Source: Acanthosepion lycidas (taxonomy: Eukaryota > Mollusca > Cephalopoda > Sepiida > Sepiidae). From it: a stretch of 64,000 bases of DNA. The first letter of the stretch is position 1. Each line of letters opens with the position of its first letter. The stretch lies in NCBI GenBank assembly GCA_963932145.1, contig OZ010599.1:43177232-43241231 (forward strand), written 5' to 3'. The position numbers and the translations under genes were made by a program. Positions 1 through 13,100 of this stretch are shown one piece after another. The notes beneath the pieces are model-generated. The model was not told where the DNA came from. It did not search any database and saw only the letters and a list, made by a program, of their open reading frames with translations.

Positions 1-814
1 TAAATTTTTATTTTTTGTAAAATAAAGTGTTGGAAAATCATTTGACCAAAATTGCCTGAGGATACCGAAAGGTTGAAACCAAGGAAACAGAAACAGATGA
101 TTTCCAATATATATAATATAGTTTTTTTTTTGTTTTTTTTTTTAATTGAAAAATTTATTTACTGTAAATTAATCTGTTTTTGTAATTAACTTTCTCTGAC
201 TACGCGGTTTTGTGACCTGTATCCACTCCTCAAGGGTTGAAATGTTTTCTAAAAAAATAACATATATATATATATATATTCAAACATGTTTCATTGAATA
301 ATATAGACATATGTCTATTTTTATAATAATTCTTTCTAGTTCTCTAATCAGCTTCTTAATGTTGTTGAAATTCATCAAGGAAGGTCCCATAGTTTTTCCT
401 TACCCAGGTACTTCCAATCTCCTCTGAGATCATCCTAAGGAGTGTATTGCAAAGTCAATCTTATTGTAACTGTGATCATGTTTTTTGAAAACAAGTGTGA
501 ACGTGCTCTGTTATAATTATTTAAAATTTATCAGTTGTAGGTAAGGTGTTTTTTGAAAACAAGCGTTGCAGTATAAGGGAGATAACCAGAAATAATAGAA
601 ACACAAAATACATTAAGAGTTGGTCGGATGCACTTTAAAATGTTGCTGCTACACTCAATAAATTTTGTTCAGTGATGGTTACTTTTTGATATAGATGGCC
701 TTGAGGATTTAAAGTTTTTGTTAATTATTTTCATGGTGTAGTATATTAGTGTTGTCAACAAGTATTTTCCTGTATTGTGAAGGTGGACAAGAATGTGTCT
801 TTAAAGATTATGCA

Positions 815-845
<31 letters not shown>

Positions 846-854
846 TTGTAGAGT
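1..854. other. AT-rich non-coding stretch
   Basis: No exon-like sequence was seen. It carries (TA)n tracts near 262-280 and 815-842 and several homopolymer T runs. Short open frames here have no recognisable similarity. Confidence 0.6.
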
Positions 855-1260
855 AATTAACCATGGTTAAATAAATGTAATTGGCAGAAATGCCCAACAA
901 CAGAATTGACAAAGTTTGCAATAAACAATAAGAGGAAGTAAAGAACAGGGCAAAAATAAGCAAAAAATATACACAAGGCAAAAGAACAGCAAATATGGCA
1001 AAGCAACTGTAATACAGGAAAGTGTCTACAAACTGAGAATAGTGTTAACACACATAAGGAGGGGATACAGACAAGCAATTGCAGCATTCTGATTTCAAGA
1101 CAAGAAAACAGAAATAAATTGGATGAGACTGAGAAGTGGCCTATGTAATTGGCTAGAAAGAAATCCCAGCATGCATGTGTTTTGTCTATAAATTTGGGGA
1201 GGGGGAGATTTTTGCAGTCATTTCTATGTGATTGAAACCAACGTGTCTATTTGTAACACT
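855..1260 (+). repeat. Dispersed repeat, copy 1 (partner at 16880-17250)
   Basis: The stretch from the ACCATGG near 860 to the GATTGAAACC near 1232 reappears in reverse complement at 16880-17250. Shared blocks include TTCAAGACAAGA and TATAAATTTGGG. The family is not recognised. The second copy is an insertion inside a LINE, which shows it is mobile. Confidence 0.55.
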
Positions 1261-3441
1261 TTTTTTTACAGATACCACACGGTGATCCTAGATAGAGATT
1301 AATTCTGGACAGAAATACTGAGTATGACATGCTATTATGCAAATGAATTTTTTAACAATAAAATTGCCATTGACCAAATGATGTTGGTCAAATTTTTAAG
1401 ATGTATGATAAGCTAAAATTTATAATGTAAATATATCATTTTATTAGCAATATTTGCAATAAATTATTTGGTGGTATGAAATTTTACTATGCAACTTGTA
1501 GGTTCATTAAATTTTAAATCTATATAATTATATAGTTATTGATATTTATTCCTTTAATTTTAGATATACATATTGTCATGGGTTTTAAGAAAGATATAAT
1601 CTCAAATGATAAACATTGTATAATTATTGAGTAGTGGGCAAGTGTTGAAAATTGCAAAAAATGTTGAACTAAGGTAATAGAACACTGAAAAAATAAATTG
1701 AAAACATTGGCAAGATAATAAAAATTAAAAACGGCTTGAAGAATGTTACAAGAAGAAGTTTGAGAATAAATTAAAATGGTAGTAAGCAAGAAGTGGATTG
1801 ACCATCAAGAAAATATTTAAACATGCTGCTTTTGTAAATGTAGGAATGAGATTGTGGGAAAATGAAATAAAATCAATAAATAATTAAGAAGAAAAAAACA
1901 AGATATTTTCCCATGATTCTAGTAATAAAGAAGCTGGAAAGGGTCTGTGTAATTTTATGACCCCACTTCCGGAAAGGACAGAAGCTTGCTCCCACCACTT
2001 TCTAAAGCAAACCATTTGAACATGTTTTGCAGCCCAGCTCATGAAGTAAGTAATTTGGTCATTCCAACTCAAAGCAATGCTGACTTAAGCTCAACCATTT
2101 TGACCATTCTTATCTTTACTTACACTAACTTGCTGCTGGACCAGAGAAAGAAAACACTTACCCAAGATACATTGAGAACATTGTTTTCTTACAGTTTCTA
2201 TTTTTAAAAAAAAGAAAAAAAGAATAGATTGTCCATAGTAGAAACACAAGTTTTTGTTGCTTCCTATTAATTGTTTATATGTTAACATGAACACACCTAC
2301 AATATACCAACATGCAATCTTAAATACAGGAACATGTGGCTTTTGACCATTTTTAATAAGTTCGCAAAAAAAAAAGAATTCAACATTCAACTGTGTTTAT
2401 TGCTGAAATAAAAATCCATTAAAAAAAAAAAAAAAAATAATTCCAAAAATCCAGGCACTTTGAATCTTTTGTGAAATTCTCTCCAGATATTTAGATTAAA
2501 TGTGATCCAATGATGATCTTTTTAAAATAAGGTATGAGTCAATAAATACATTATTCAAATTTCACATTACCATTTTGACTATAACTCTCTACCTTGAATG
2601 GCTTTCGAGTCATGTATTGGGTGAATATTAGTATTAAAATAAAAATTGTTAATTTCTTATTGGGGCCAAAGCCCATTTAGAACTTCCATGGGAATGAGCT
2701 TCAAATTTTTTCTAATAAACTGAGTTTTCAGCTGGTTGTTAAATAATTTGTCATATTGTTATGTTGAAAATTTTTTTTTTTTTTTTTTAGATATATTTTT
2801 AGCAGAATTGATTTTTTTTCAAATTTTCAAGGAGAAAAATTTCTCTTTTTAAATTAAGAATTAAAGACTTGTCTCCTTTAAAATAATTTTATTCCACTAG
2901 GAGGGAATAGAAGAGAGAATGTCACTTCTCTTATTCCAAACATTAACAACAGTGCATACAAACAAAAGACTCAAAACTACTGCATGAAATATAAAAGGAA
3001 CAAAAATTTATTACAAAACATTAAAACAATACTACAAATTACAATATTTTACAAGACAGGCTTGCAGAAAAATTTACTTTTGTGTGCCTTCTGTGATGCA
3101 GATAACATATCGAAAAATATATAAATGATCTTAAAAGATTTCAAAACAATTTTCAAAAAATGAAAAAAACACTTTCAGAAAGTAACACAAACTTTGAATA
3201 AAGTAGAAAATAACTCTGGAAAAAACGGTGGACCCACCTCATAAAAAATGAAAAAAGAAAATCACAAAATGATGGTACCATATGCAAATTCAAACCACTG
3301 GAGTGATGGGGACATTTTACAATTTATCTTTTATAGAACACAGTTCTATTCACATGGTTTAGTAGCTTTTTTTTTTTTACATATACTTTTCAAGTGACAG
3401 TGAAAATTGTTTTACTTCCAGGACCTTTGTTATTAATTTTC

Positions 3442-3478
<37 letters not shown>

Positions 3479-5890
3479 AAAATGGCTAAATGTATAGCTG
3501 AAAGCACTTGGATAAAAAGAACATTCGGATAGTTTTTATATAATTTATCGCCCGAAAAGAAAAAAATTATTAGATCGCATGAGAAATTGTATAAAAAACT
3601 AAATAAAAGCACCTTGTCTGTTGTTTTCTATGAAATGTGCATGAAAGAAGGATTGCTGCCTAAATACACAAATAATTAGTCTAAGTGGGCTTTGTACATA
3701 TAATCTTGATGGTTTTTATCAGTACTAAAAACAAAAGAATAGGAAAGGGGGAGGAACAGAAGAGTATTTTTGTTTACTTCAATTTAAAGGAAGGTCTTCT
3801 ATAAGTAAACAATTCCAGGTTATTTCTGCTTGAATAAAGTTTCAAAGAAAACAAACCATTGATTTTGTCCTTTTTCTTTCTGAACAGATTTGTTGCTGTA
3901 AGCAAAAAGTAAAAAAAATGTGTCAGCCTATCAAAGTAAATGAATACTATTTGGTGTTTAATAAAGGTGAGCTCTTAATAATTGTGTAGGATGGGACTTT
4001 TATCAATATGAAATAAACAGCAAATTAGGTGGTGGTGGCAGGTCGAAAAATCATTTAAAGTGTCAGAACTTCTGAAATTAAGTCACGAAACTATGTTTTT
4101 GGAACCACTCTTGTAACACCCAACCTAATCCCCAGGACTTCTTGTATATTCTGATAAGATCATATCAAGCAAAGAAATAAATAACTTAATTATTATGTGA
4201 AAAACTTTGTATAAATTAAATATTGACTTGTATAGCCTACATAAAAATCAAAAATACAGTTGCACACCATCATCTTATCTGAAAGTGCAAGAACTAGGGA
4301 TGACGTCAAACCTAAAACATAAAACAACTTGTTTATACAATTTATTCAAGACATCATAAAAGTATACAAGTAAAAACTTTGAACCAACTATAATAATTAC
4401 TTTTTTCTGTTTGAGCTCTGGATAAAAATGTGAAATTAATAAATATTAATAATAAAACTTCTCACACTAAGAACATCAAAATACTCTGTAAAAAAATTAA
4501 AAAAAAAAAAAAATATTTCTTATGCTGATAACCTGGGCTGTAAGTAAATACAAACACTGATAAATTTAATATTTTATTTCAACAATAGAGAAAAAATTGG
4601 AATCTTTATCAAGTATTAGAAGGTCATTCAAACAGATAAGAAATAAAAAGACACACATGTAGAAAGTAAATCTTGATCAGTAACTGAGAAAATAAAAATA
4701 AATGTCTTATTTATAAATAAAACAAATGTGTAAACATACAGTGGGTCCCTCATGTAACTTTCCACTAACAGGACAATAACTATCCCACATTAAAATTCTC
4801 CATTCTCTTTCAAATCAGTGTATACTGAAAACTGGGAAAAGTTCATTGCACATTCACAAAGTAACAAGATGAAAACAAATGCTGTTCCAATAATATAGAA
4901 TAGGTGTTTTATTCAAGTCATTGTATGCTTGGTCTAGATGGATTAGTAGGTGATTTGGGGGATAACTGCTGTCATGTTAGATTAATGGCCCAGATCTTCC
5001 CTCTTACCAACCCTTTGCCCATCTACACATCACAACATGCAGCTGGCAATTATAGAAGTAGATACTTTCCTTCCATTGCTTGGTTCATGTTCCTTCCATG
5101 TCTTTTAAACAGGTTTATGCCTTGTTTCCTGTTTAGGATTGGATTTCTGATTCATTCTCCTAAAGTTTTCTCATTCTCTTCCACTCCCAATAACTTGCTT
5201 GTATCTTAGGGGCATTATTATCTTGTGTGGGGTGAAATAATTAAAAAAAAGTATGAACAAGTGCCATCAGAACTGTCAAAGGTAGACCAAAACTACCTTG
5301 ATCCCAACAAAAAATCATCAGTCTAGCTTTGTTGTCACTTGACCTCATATGCTTTTTTTTTTTTTACTTCTGTTTAGTTCAAGTGGCTACTGCTTAGAAA
5401 ACCGGACATCAAAGACCCCATTTGCCAGCCAAATACTACTTTATTCAGTCCATCAGTAGCCAAATTGAAAAGTGTACTGCTAAAATTAATTTAAATGTGT
5501 CACAGAAGTTTAATTCCTAGTAACAGGCAAATTATTATTTATATTTCAGCCAATGACCTCGTTTTTATTGTTATTATCACAATATTTTGGCTGTTGTCCC
5601 CTCTGTCAATCTGAGTAATTCTCAGGGAATTTTATACTGGAACTTATTTAATGTTTGAGAGTAGATTTTTCTCATTCTACTGTCCATGTTCAGGAATATC
5701 TCATCTTGTTCTTATTTAGTAGTGCACAGTTATTGCTTACCCTATTTCCACTATGTTTTCACTACCTAACACAGGGATTGAACTCCCAATTACTATGTCA
5801 CCAAATTCATAAACCAATAGTTTAATCCACTAGTATATTGTCTCAAGGATCAACAGACACCACAAGAAGGCTGGAGAACATAATGGCTGA
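1261..5890. other. Non-coding, mostly unique AT-rich DNA
   Basis: No convincing exon. It holds A- and T-homopolymers (for example 2421-2437, 2769-2788 and 4500-4513), a (TA)n tract at 3444-3475, and at 3478-3660 a fragment related to 33365-33530 (shared AAAGCACTTGGATA-like block), probably a Penelope-like remnant. The AATAAA-rich reverse strand at 2880-3020 could be the end of an untranslated region, but no coding exon was found to go with it. Confidence 0.45.
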
Positions 5891-6039
5891 ACCATATTAA
5901 TAACGGCATAGACATTAGTCTGAATGTAAATAACACCTCATCCCAGAAATTCAGAAAATTAATTTAAAATAGTGTACATGTGTGTTCATTTGAGGAAATT
6001 GAGAATAATTTAATTTTTATGACAAGAATAAAACAGATA

Positions 6040-6505
6040 CAAATCAATTATTGTACTGTCCTGGATATGACAATAAACTACATCCGGCAAAAATGCCTCT
6101 GATCAGGAGGTTTTGAGGATCATGGAACTAACTTTTACTTGCTGTTGTTCCTAGGGCCACCCTGATCCAGAGTGGTAGCACCTGTTAGAGTTCCAACTAT
6201 GGGCAAATAGTTAACTCCCCAAACTGGCTTCAAAACACTATGAAAGTATAAAAATAGGTTGTTATAGTAAAAATACCAGCAGTACATTTTTAAAAAAAAT
6301 ATTACCAGCAATATATTTTTGAAAAAAAGATATAACCAGCAACATATTATTTGACTCTTGACAAAAAAAAAAACCTCTACAAAATTATATGAATGAAACC
6401 TGATCTACAAACTGATTTCTTACAAAGAATATATATTCTATTTATATCCTAATGATCTTGTCAGCATTAAATAACCCATAGAGGTTGATCTCCCATAAAC
6501 CAAAC
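6040..6505 (+). repeat. Dispersed repeat family D, copy 1
   Basis: Copies in reverse complement lie at 14010-14300 and 56155-56870. Shared features in order are: GAGGTTTTGAGGA, a TTGCTGTTGTTCC block, GGGCAAATAGTTAAC, three tandem degenerate CCAGCAATATATTTTT units, AAATCAGTTTC-type sequence, and the end GCATTAAATAACCC / GAGGTTGAT. That end resembles the tail of the tRNA-derived SINEs in this window. It may be a LINE 3' end or another SINE. Confidence 0.6.
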
Positions 6506-7700
6506 CAATCAATTATTGTACTTTACTGAAATAACTATTTACCAGAGCAGAATACAAGTAATAAAAAGGGAGACAATTCAAATTTGCATTATTGAATTTG
6601 AACAGTATATGATATTATTGTATATTTTATGCCTAAGACTTGAAAATTGTTTATTCTTTAAAAATAAATTTAGAAAGTTCAAGCTCATTTTCTATTTTTA
6701 AATCAATTCATCAGCCCTATTAAAAAAAAAGGTCTTCAAAAAATATGACAACTGCTGTAATCCATGTTTTAAATTTAAGAAAGAATTGAAATAATTTTTA
6801 TACCTGTCTTATTACAAGAAAATAATAAATCAAATATGATGGAGTTAAAATTAAATTGAATTTAAGAACTTTGATGACATCACTAATGAAAGAGGAAGAC
6901 AGTGATTGCTGCTTGAGAATTGAGTTGATATAGTCTGGTGAGAGAGAAATAAATAAATACATAAAATAAATAATAAGAAGCTTAAAATTTCACCATCTCT
7001 AAAATAGATAATAAAAAGTGCCAGGTAAACAAAGCCATAGTTTGATCAACTAATATGAAAGCTTTCACAACCAGGATGTAAGAAAAGAAATAAATAAATA
7101 ATAAGGAGACAAAAATTTCCCTGTTTTTAAAAAAGTTTTGACCAACCAACCAGAAAGCTTTCACAACCAGGATATGTCCATGAACCAATGAGAAACAAGC
7201 AGCCTTTTCAAAGTGGATCTATAGATGTGTATATAAACAGATGGAAAATCAACCAAAATCAGAGTCGATAAATTGATTTTGTCAATTTTCCCATGCTGCA
7301 GGCATTGTAACATACCCAGAGACAAAATAAGACATTTTCATGACCAGCTGGCAAACTTACATGGCTAACCCATCCTTGCTACATTGAAAACAAGAATACC
7401 TACCTTTACCACATAGTCAAGTGATGGCTACTACACATGGATACAAAACATCCATTTGATATTGCAGCACTATCTGAGTTTTGAACACCAAAGTGAATGT
7501 TCATTAACTCTGCCAAACCAGCCAGATATATAAATGGATCATGGCAATGTTTAATTCACCTTTACCAGAAACTCCCCAAATTATTTGGGGGACCATGCCA
7601 TCCTTAAATAGGGCAGCACAGACACTTGTGCAGCAACAGAATTCTGCCTTTAACTCACTGATAAATAAATGATAGCTGATAGATTAAACTCACTCATAAA
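6506..7700. other. Non-coding; short local duplication
   Basis: The block GAAAGCTTTCACAACCAGGA occurs at about 7058 and again at about 7154, each followed by a related AAATAAATA or ATGTCC context, a local duplication about 95 bp apart. No gene was seen. A shared fragment (about 7700-7795) reappears inverted at 11764-11850. Confidence 0.45.
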
Positions 7701-7805
7701 AAAAGGGTGTGTCCAAAGGACAGTTGTTCTCTTGACACTGCTATCATTGTATATACTTTTGACTCCCTCAGCAATGTTTATTGTTTTAAAAATCAACTTA
7801 TTTAA

Positions 7806-8560
7806 TAATTTCACCCCAACCAAGGTAATAAAGCCACTAAGATGCAAGGAGTTACTGAGTGTGAGAGAATATGAGAAAAAGAAAATGTTATTAAGGATAG
7901 AGAAAAATAAAAGAACAAGAATTAAGAAGACAGAAGATAACAATTGACATTGCCTTTAAATTTTTGAGGGTCAAAGTCGACTGGAAAGCAAGAAGCCAGA
8001 AGAGTTTCAAAAGCAAGAAGTGCAAGATAGAAAATGTTAGCATAGAATTTATAGTTACATCTAGCAATTTCAACTGCCAGATGATGTGTACTTGCTGCCA
8101 ATCTAGTAGAGCACTTAAATTCATAGAGTCTAGGTACCATAGAGGAAAGTACATCAGACCAATTACTATGAAAAGATTTATAGAAAAGGCACAGGGAAAC
8201 TACACTACAATGGTGGGGAAGTGACTGAAGCCAAATGCCAGATTAAGATAAGTAACATTACAGATTTTTCTTTTTATTTTATCAGGAATCTCTAAATATA
8301 TAACTGGAGAACCAGGCCAGATGTGACAGCAATATTCAAAGTAAGGCCGAATGATCAACTTATAAATGTGTAAGATAGATTCTGGCAAGAAAAATTGTCT
8401 GGCATGACACAAGGAACCAATTTCCCTAGCTGCAAACTTGACAATTGATTTAATATAATCTTTTAATTTTCCACTTCATATCAGCAGAAAAAATTATCCA
8501 AGAAGGTGCAATGAGTCACTCTCCTGAAGATTAGCATCATCCATACTGATGGAAGGTAAA
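7806..8560 (-). mobile_element. CR1/L2-like LINE 3' end, degenerate
   Basis: On the minus strand the reverse-transcriptase C-terminus is readable: CHARQFFLPESILHIYKLII, then EYCCHIWPGSP, then (shifted) LYEFKCSTR and CFPVDFDPQKFKGNVNCYLL. The 3'UTR follows, with TTAGTGGCTTTATTACC and GGGGTGAAAT. Frameshifts make it a relic. Five more copies of this 3' end occur in the window, all in the same orientation. Confidence 0.8.
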
Positions 8561-8720
8561 AAGGATTCTCTCAGATATATGTTTTTGTATATATATATAT
8601 ACATATATATATGATTAGAAAAAATATATATCCAGGTATGAGATAAGATTAAATAGAGTATAATTCCAGTGTCTGTATCATTTAATTTTTAAAAAGAGCT
8701 CAATACAGAGTAGTGCTTAA

Positions 8721-9684
8721 TATTATTTACTATAGTAGATTAAAACAAAAACATGTTGAAAATCACTAGACAATAGTTATTATATTTCAGCACCAAGTTC
8801 TGGTAAAAAAACTGGCTTAAATAACTTCTTTAAAAAAAGCTAGAACTTGTAAATCCTTAAATGAACCTTGCTTCTTATGCTTACATGAGAAATTGGAAAT
8901 TATTAGATTTGCTGATAAAACTTCTCTATTAAACCAGAGAAGCGAATTAACTGTAAATTGTAGGCATAGTTTACTTTTCACCTTACAATATGGTTAAACT
9001 TTGAACTTGGTAGTACTATTTCATATGGTCATAATTAGTAAGTAAATTGCAGTGCACCTTCTATGAATTTTATTTTGTTTATTTAGATTTAATATAGTTA
9101 TGTATTGCTGTTTAGTTAGCATTATTAACATGAAATTGCCACACTTTTTAAACACTTAAGTTGTATTCACTGGTTTCTTACAGGAGCCTTTTAATTATCA
9201 GCTACAAAATCTATGTTACAATTAAGCTATATGTTTGATTATCTTCCTACACCTCTACTTAGCTTCTTATAAAAAAAATTGAACAAGTTGTATTGTTCAT
9301 AATTATGATACAAGGTTGCCACTTGCTTTGTATCAATTTCTTGCCTAGCACTTATGACCTTGTCCAGGATTCTATTTCAGACAATATTTTACCATGATCA
9401 AAATCCTCATTTTTTTTTTCTAGGTTAATTGTGAATTTAGCATAGGTCTGACATCTATTTGGTTAATCAGGTAAACCAACAAGTGTTTTTTTTAAATTCT
9501 GATTTCTTGTTATTCTCATCTTCTCTTTCAAAAAAAAGTGGAGGTATTCTGCTTTTGAAATTAAAAATAATCATTTACTCACCAGCTATTTACCAAGAAG
9601 AAGCACACCTTGGTGCTGAAACATAAAAGCTATTGTGTAGTGATTTTCAACATGTTTTTGTTTTAATCTGCTATAATAAATAAT
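8721..9684. mobile_element. Inverted-repeat (foldback) element of about 0.96 kb
   Basis: About 78 bp at 8721-8798 is repeated in reverse complement at 9607-9684. The shared core is GATTTTCAACATGTTTTTG, followed by TTTTAATCT. The interior is AT-rich and non-coding. Terminal inverted arms fit a non-autonomous DNA element or a Penelope-like inverted copy; no target duplication was identified. Confidence 0.55.
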
Positions 9685-9689
9685 GCAGT

Positions 9690-10661
9690 GAAACTGTCTG
9701 TGGATGACTATATACAGACACACACATACATCACAAAGCAGACAAACAAAGCCTGTCTGGTGAGCAAAAAAAACAAACTAATATTAAGAAAAAACAACAA
9801 CCAATAAAACAAACCCAAGAGAAAATCCAATAGAAGAAAAATGAGAAAAGGAAACACCTTAAGAAGACCAAACAACAGAAACCTACATAAACAGCAATAA
9901 ATTGTAATAAATAGTAATAAACAGTAATAAACAGTGCTCTATATCTAAATTACCAAGACAGCTATTGTTTCCCAGTGTCAAGATTCAGAAAGAGACAAAG
10001 TTCAGGCCACTACTTGAGTTTCATGCTCCTGCAATTGTCAGTTATATATATTGTATATATGTTATACTCTGCTACAATTAGATCTCCTTTTGATTCACTT
10101 TACATATAAGCTGGATGTAAATGCTATGAAAGCAAGACACAAAATAAAGAAGTTGTTTTCTGTGCATAGTTTCTGAGCATCACATCTAGTCAATAGAACA
10201 AATCCCCAATAAAAATGAATGCAATAGCCAATCACAAATGTTCCCATTGAAAAAAAAACCCCCAAAATCAGGAACCCTGGGAACTGCCAGATTTGCTTAA
10301 AAGAAAGGCCCTCATAATGACTGACATAGTTGCAGGCTGAAAGACTATTTGTCATCATCACCACCATGATCACCCCTTGCCATCACCATCTCTCAACATC
10401 TTCACTATCCAGTTCCATGCTTCCTTCATCATCACCACTGTAACCCCATCTTGCTGATACCACATTCAGCAAGAATCCAACAGAGACATTCCACTCAATC
10501 AACTGTAACTATCTACTCCAAGCCTGATGGAGTTTGGTAGGTTTCTGTGTATTTTTAAATGGTTACTAATTGAACTATAGCCAGAGAGATGTAATGTGAG
10601 TCTTCTTGTTAGGCATGTAGTGGTATGTCCAATATAATTATTAATTATTATTAAGCATTAT

Positions 10662-10719
<58 letters not shown>

Positions 10720-10720
10720 G
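9690..10720. other. Non-coding stretch
   Basis: No exon-like sequence. It holds three tandem AATAGTAATAAACAGTAATAA-like units (9898-9935), and (CA)n(TA)n at 10662-10714 immediately borders the next transposon. Confidence 0.5.
10662..10714. repeat. (CA)n(TA)n microsatellite
   Basis: Compound dinucleotide tract at the edge of the mariner relic at 10720. Confidence 0.95.
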
Positions 10721-11105
10721 TGTGCAGCAAAAATAATGTCAATTTTTTTTTTATTAGCTTGTAAATTACAGTAGTTTAAGAAAATTTAAAAGTATTGTCA
10801 CATCAAAACAAAACGATTTGTTATGATTGACAAACTATTTAACATGTTCAAAAACTTCCCTTTCATGTTCAGTACAATGCTGAATCCTATCAATAACACT
10901 TCTACCAAGCATTTGACACATATTTCTACATTAATTTCAGAAAATCTATCAGAAATTGATTGTTTTAATTCAGGAATGGATTTCAGTTTGAACCTATGAA
11001 CAAGATCTGTCAGTACACCCCACAAGAAAAGTCTAGTGGTGTTAGGTCTGGTCATTGTGATGACCACTCTATTGTCCCACATTGTCCTATCCATCTCAGA
11101 ATTTT
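10720..11105 (-). pseudogene. Mariner-superfamily transposase C-terminal relic
   Basis: The minus strand reads TRLFLWGVLTDLVHRFKLKS, IPELKQSISDRFSEI and LNMKGKFLNML. This fits the SPDLTPCDFFLWGYLKDRVY ... IPEMC ... NGGHLE pattern of mariner-like (IS630 superfamily) transposases after the last catalytic Asp. The left edge CAGTGTGCAGCAAAAATAAT at 10719 follows a (TA)n tract and looks like the TIR. Only the C-terminal part remains. Confidence 0.6.
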
Positions 11106-11307
11106 TTGTTCAATAAAAGTTAATAAATAGCTTGAGAAGTTGTAGAAGAACTTAACATCAACCATTTATTAGTTGTTCAACATTTGCCACAAATTTTAAA
11201 AGACAAATTGCTCAAAAGTACAGGTGCAGAACAGGGAGAAAAAAATACCATTATAAAGCCTCCTCTGCATTTTTTAGAAAAAAAATCCATTTCTTGCTCA
11301 TACTAAG

Positions 11308-11373
<66 letters not shown>

Positions 11374-12200
11374 TTAAATGCTATTTCTAGTGGATACCTG
11401 CATCTAAGCTGACACTCTGTTCATTTCAAACAGTACCCACTCCACCAACTCACACACCTGAGAAAACACTCTCACCTGCAAGATCATAAGTTTATTCAAA
11501 TTTTCTTGATTTATAGTTCATTGAGATTTTTTATAAAATTATGAATAAAAAACTTGTTTTCATAGTTATTTATAAAATGGCAAATAATAAATACTGCATT
11601 GTAGTTGATTCACATATTTTGATAATTTTGTCATTTTTTATAAATTTGTGAATGAAAAGAATTCTTTTCCAATTTATTTCTTTATAAAATGGTAAATAAT
11701 AAATCTTTATAAAATGGTAAATAAATATTGCATTGTATTTGGCTCAGATATTTTTATAATCTTGTAAATAAAGATTGTTGAGAGAATCAAAAGTATATAC
11801 AGCAATAACAGTGTCAAGAGAATAACTGTCTTTTTGACACACCATTTTTTTTCAGGGACAAAGGTCAAAATGACATTATATTTAAGCACAAGTCACCAGT
11901 GTACCAGTTGTCTCAACCTGTCAAGTCTGCACATTTTGCCATTTTCCTATTATCAGTGGGCTTTAAAAGCAAATAAAGATATCAAAGTAGAAATAGCAAA
12001 CTTAAACAATGACAAATGACTGATGCTTGTGCTGTTGCTCAAAGTTAGATGTGGTTTGCACAGCACTGCAATGACACTTTTCATCACAGATACACAATCT
12101 AGACAGACTGAAGTAAGATATTTGGTTAAGTTATGATCACAGGTTTTACATCAAAGTGACTTCAGTGATTCTAAGGATTGTTTCCCTCTGAAATGTTTTT
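11106..12200. other. Non-coding; microsatellite and repeat fragment
   Basis: It contains (CA)n(TA)n at 11308-11370, a duplicated TTTATAAAATGGCAAATAATAAAT-type motif (11570-11725, several degenerate copies), and at 11764-11850 the inverted counterpart of 7700-7795. No gene was seen. Confidence 0.45.
11308..11370. repeat. (CA)n(TA)n microsatellite
   Basis: Compound tract with the same CA-to-TA order as at 10662. Confidence 0.95.
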
Positions 12201-12779
12201 AGATTACGTCATTTAAAAAAATGTACTACGGCTACTTTGCAATACAAGAGTACCTGCAGCATTGTCAAGTGGTAAGTGACTAAACCAGTTATTCCATTAG
12301 GCTTATGTAGTGAAAAAAGTCACTTGACATCATGTTGAAAATAAAATTTGGGACTTCTGTCTGGATTTGCCTAAAAATTGAAAGCCGTATGCCTTTTTCA
12401 AAACTAATTTACTAGCTCACTTTGGGCCACAGGGAGTTTCTTTTCCTGAGGGGTTTTATCATATATATATATACATACTTTATTTATCATTTTTCAAAAA
12501 ATATTTTTATACTCCATTGATGAGTATTTTTATAAAAATTGAAATCACTCTCTCATTGATTTATTTCTGATCGATACGAAATTATAATCAATTATTGCTC
12601 ATATTAAGTATAGTTGCTAATTAATAAATATTATTAACAAGTCCATTCCTAAAAAATTCTCAACAATTGTAGTTTAGCAGTCATTTAAGACTTTATATGC
12701 CTTCAGTCAGAGACACAAGCTGCTTTATTCTAAATTTGCAACTAGAAAAAATTTTTTTTAAGAGGCCAAATATGAACGA

Positions 12780-13100
12780 AGGGAAGTAACTCTAAATTTA
12801 TTATGAGATTGCCGTCAGAGGGCAGGTTCAGTGATAAAAACGGTGTCAATTCCCCTAAAATCATGGAGTCGGAATTTGACTGAATACTTTAAAAAAAAAA
12901 AAAGATTTTTTTTTTCTTTAATTTATTTACGATTACATAAATATTTTGTCATATTATGGAGTGATAAGCATCATGTACATCTCGGAGATTTTTATTACTA
13001 CAACGCAAGGGGATGTTCTCATCGACAAACAATGTATCTTTTTGTTTTCCATCGTAGATTTGTGAGATTGTATGATAATCGTGTGTGAAGAACTGTGTTA
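12780..13100. other. CG-containing non-coding block
   Basis: CG dinucleotides are more frequent here than in the flanks (for example TGCCGTCAG, AAACGGTGTC, CTCGGAG). It could be a promoter or an old repeat. No coding exon was recognised. Confidence 0.25.

Noticed and set aside
4904..5209. 101-codon open frame (plus) and reverse-strand TSKLLGVEENEKTLGE frame as possible last exon of a minus-strand gene
   Set aside because: Only a moderate acceptor-like AG and no homology; the following AT-rich 2 kb could be a 3'UTR, but nothing else of such a gene was found.
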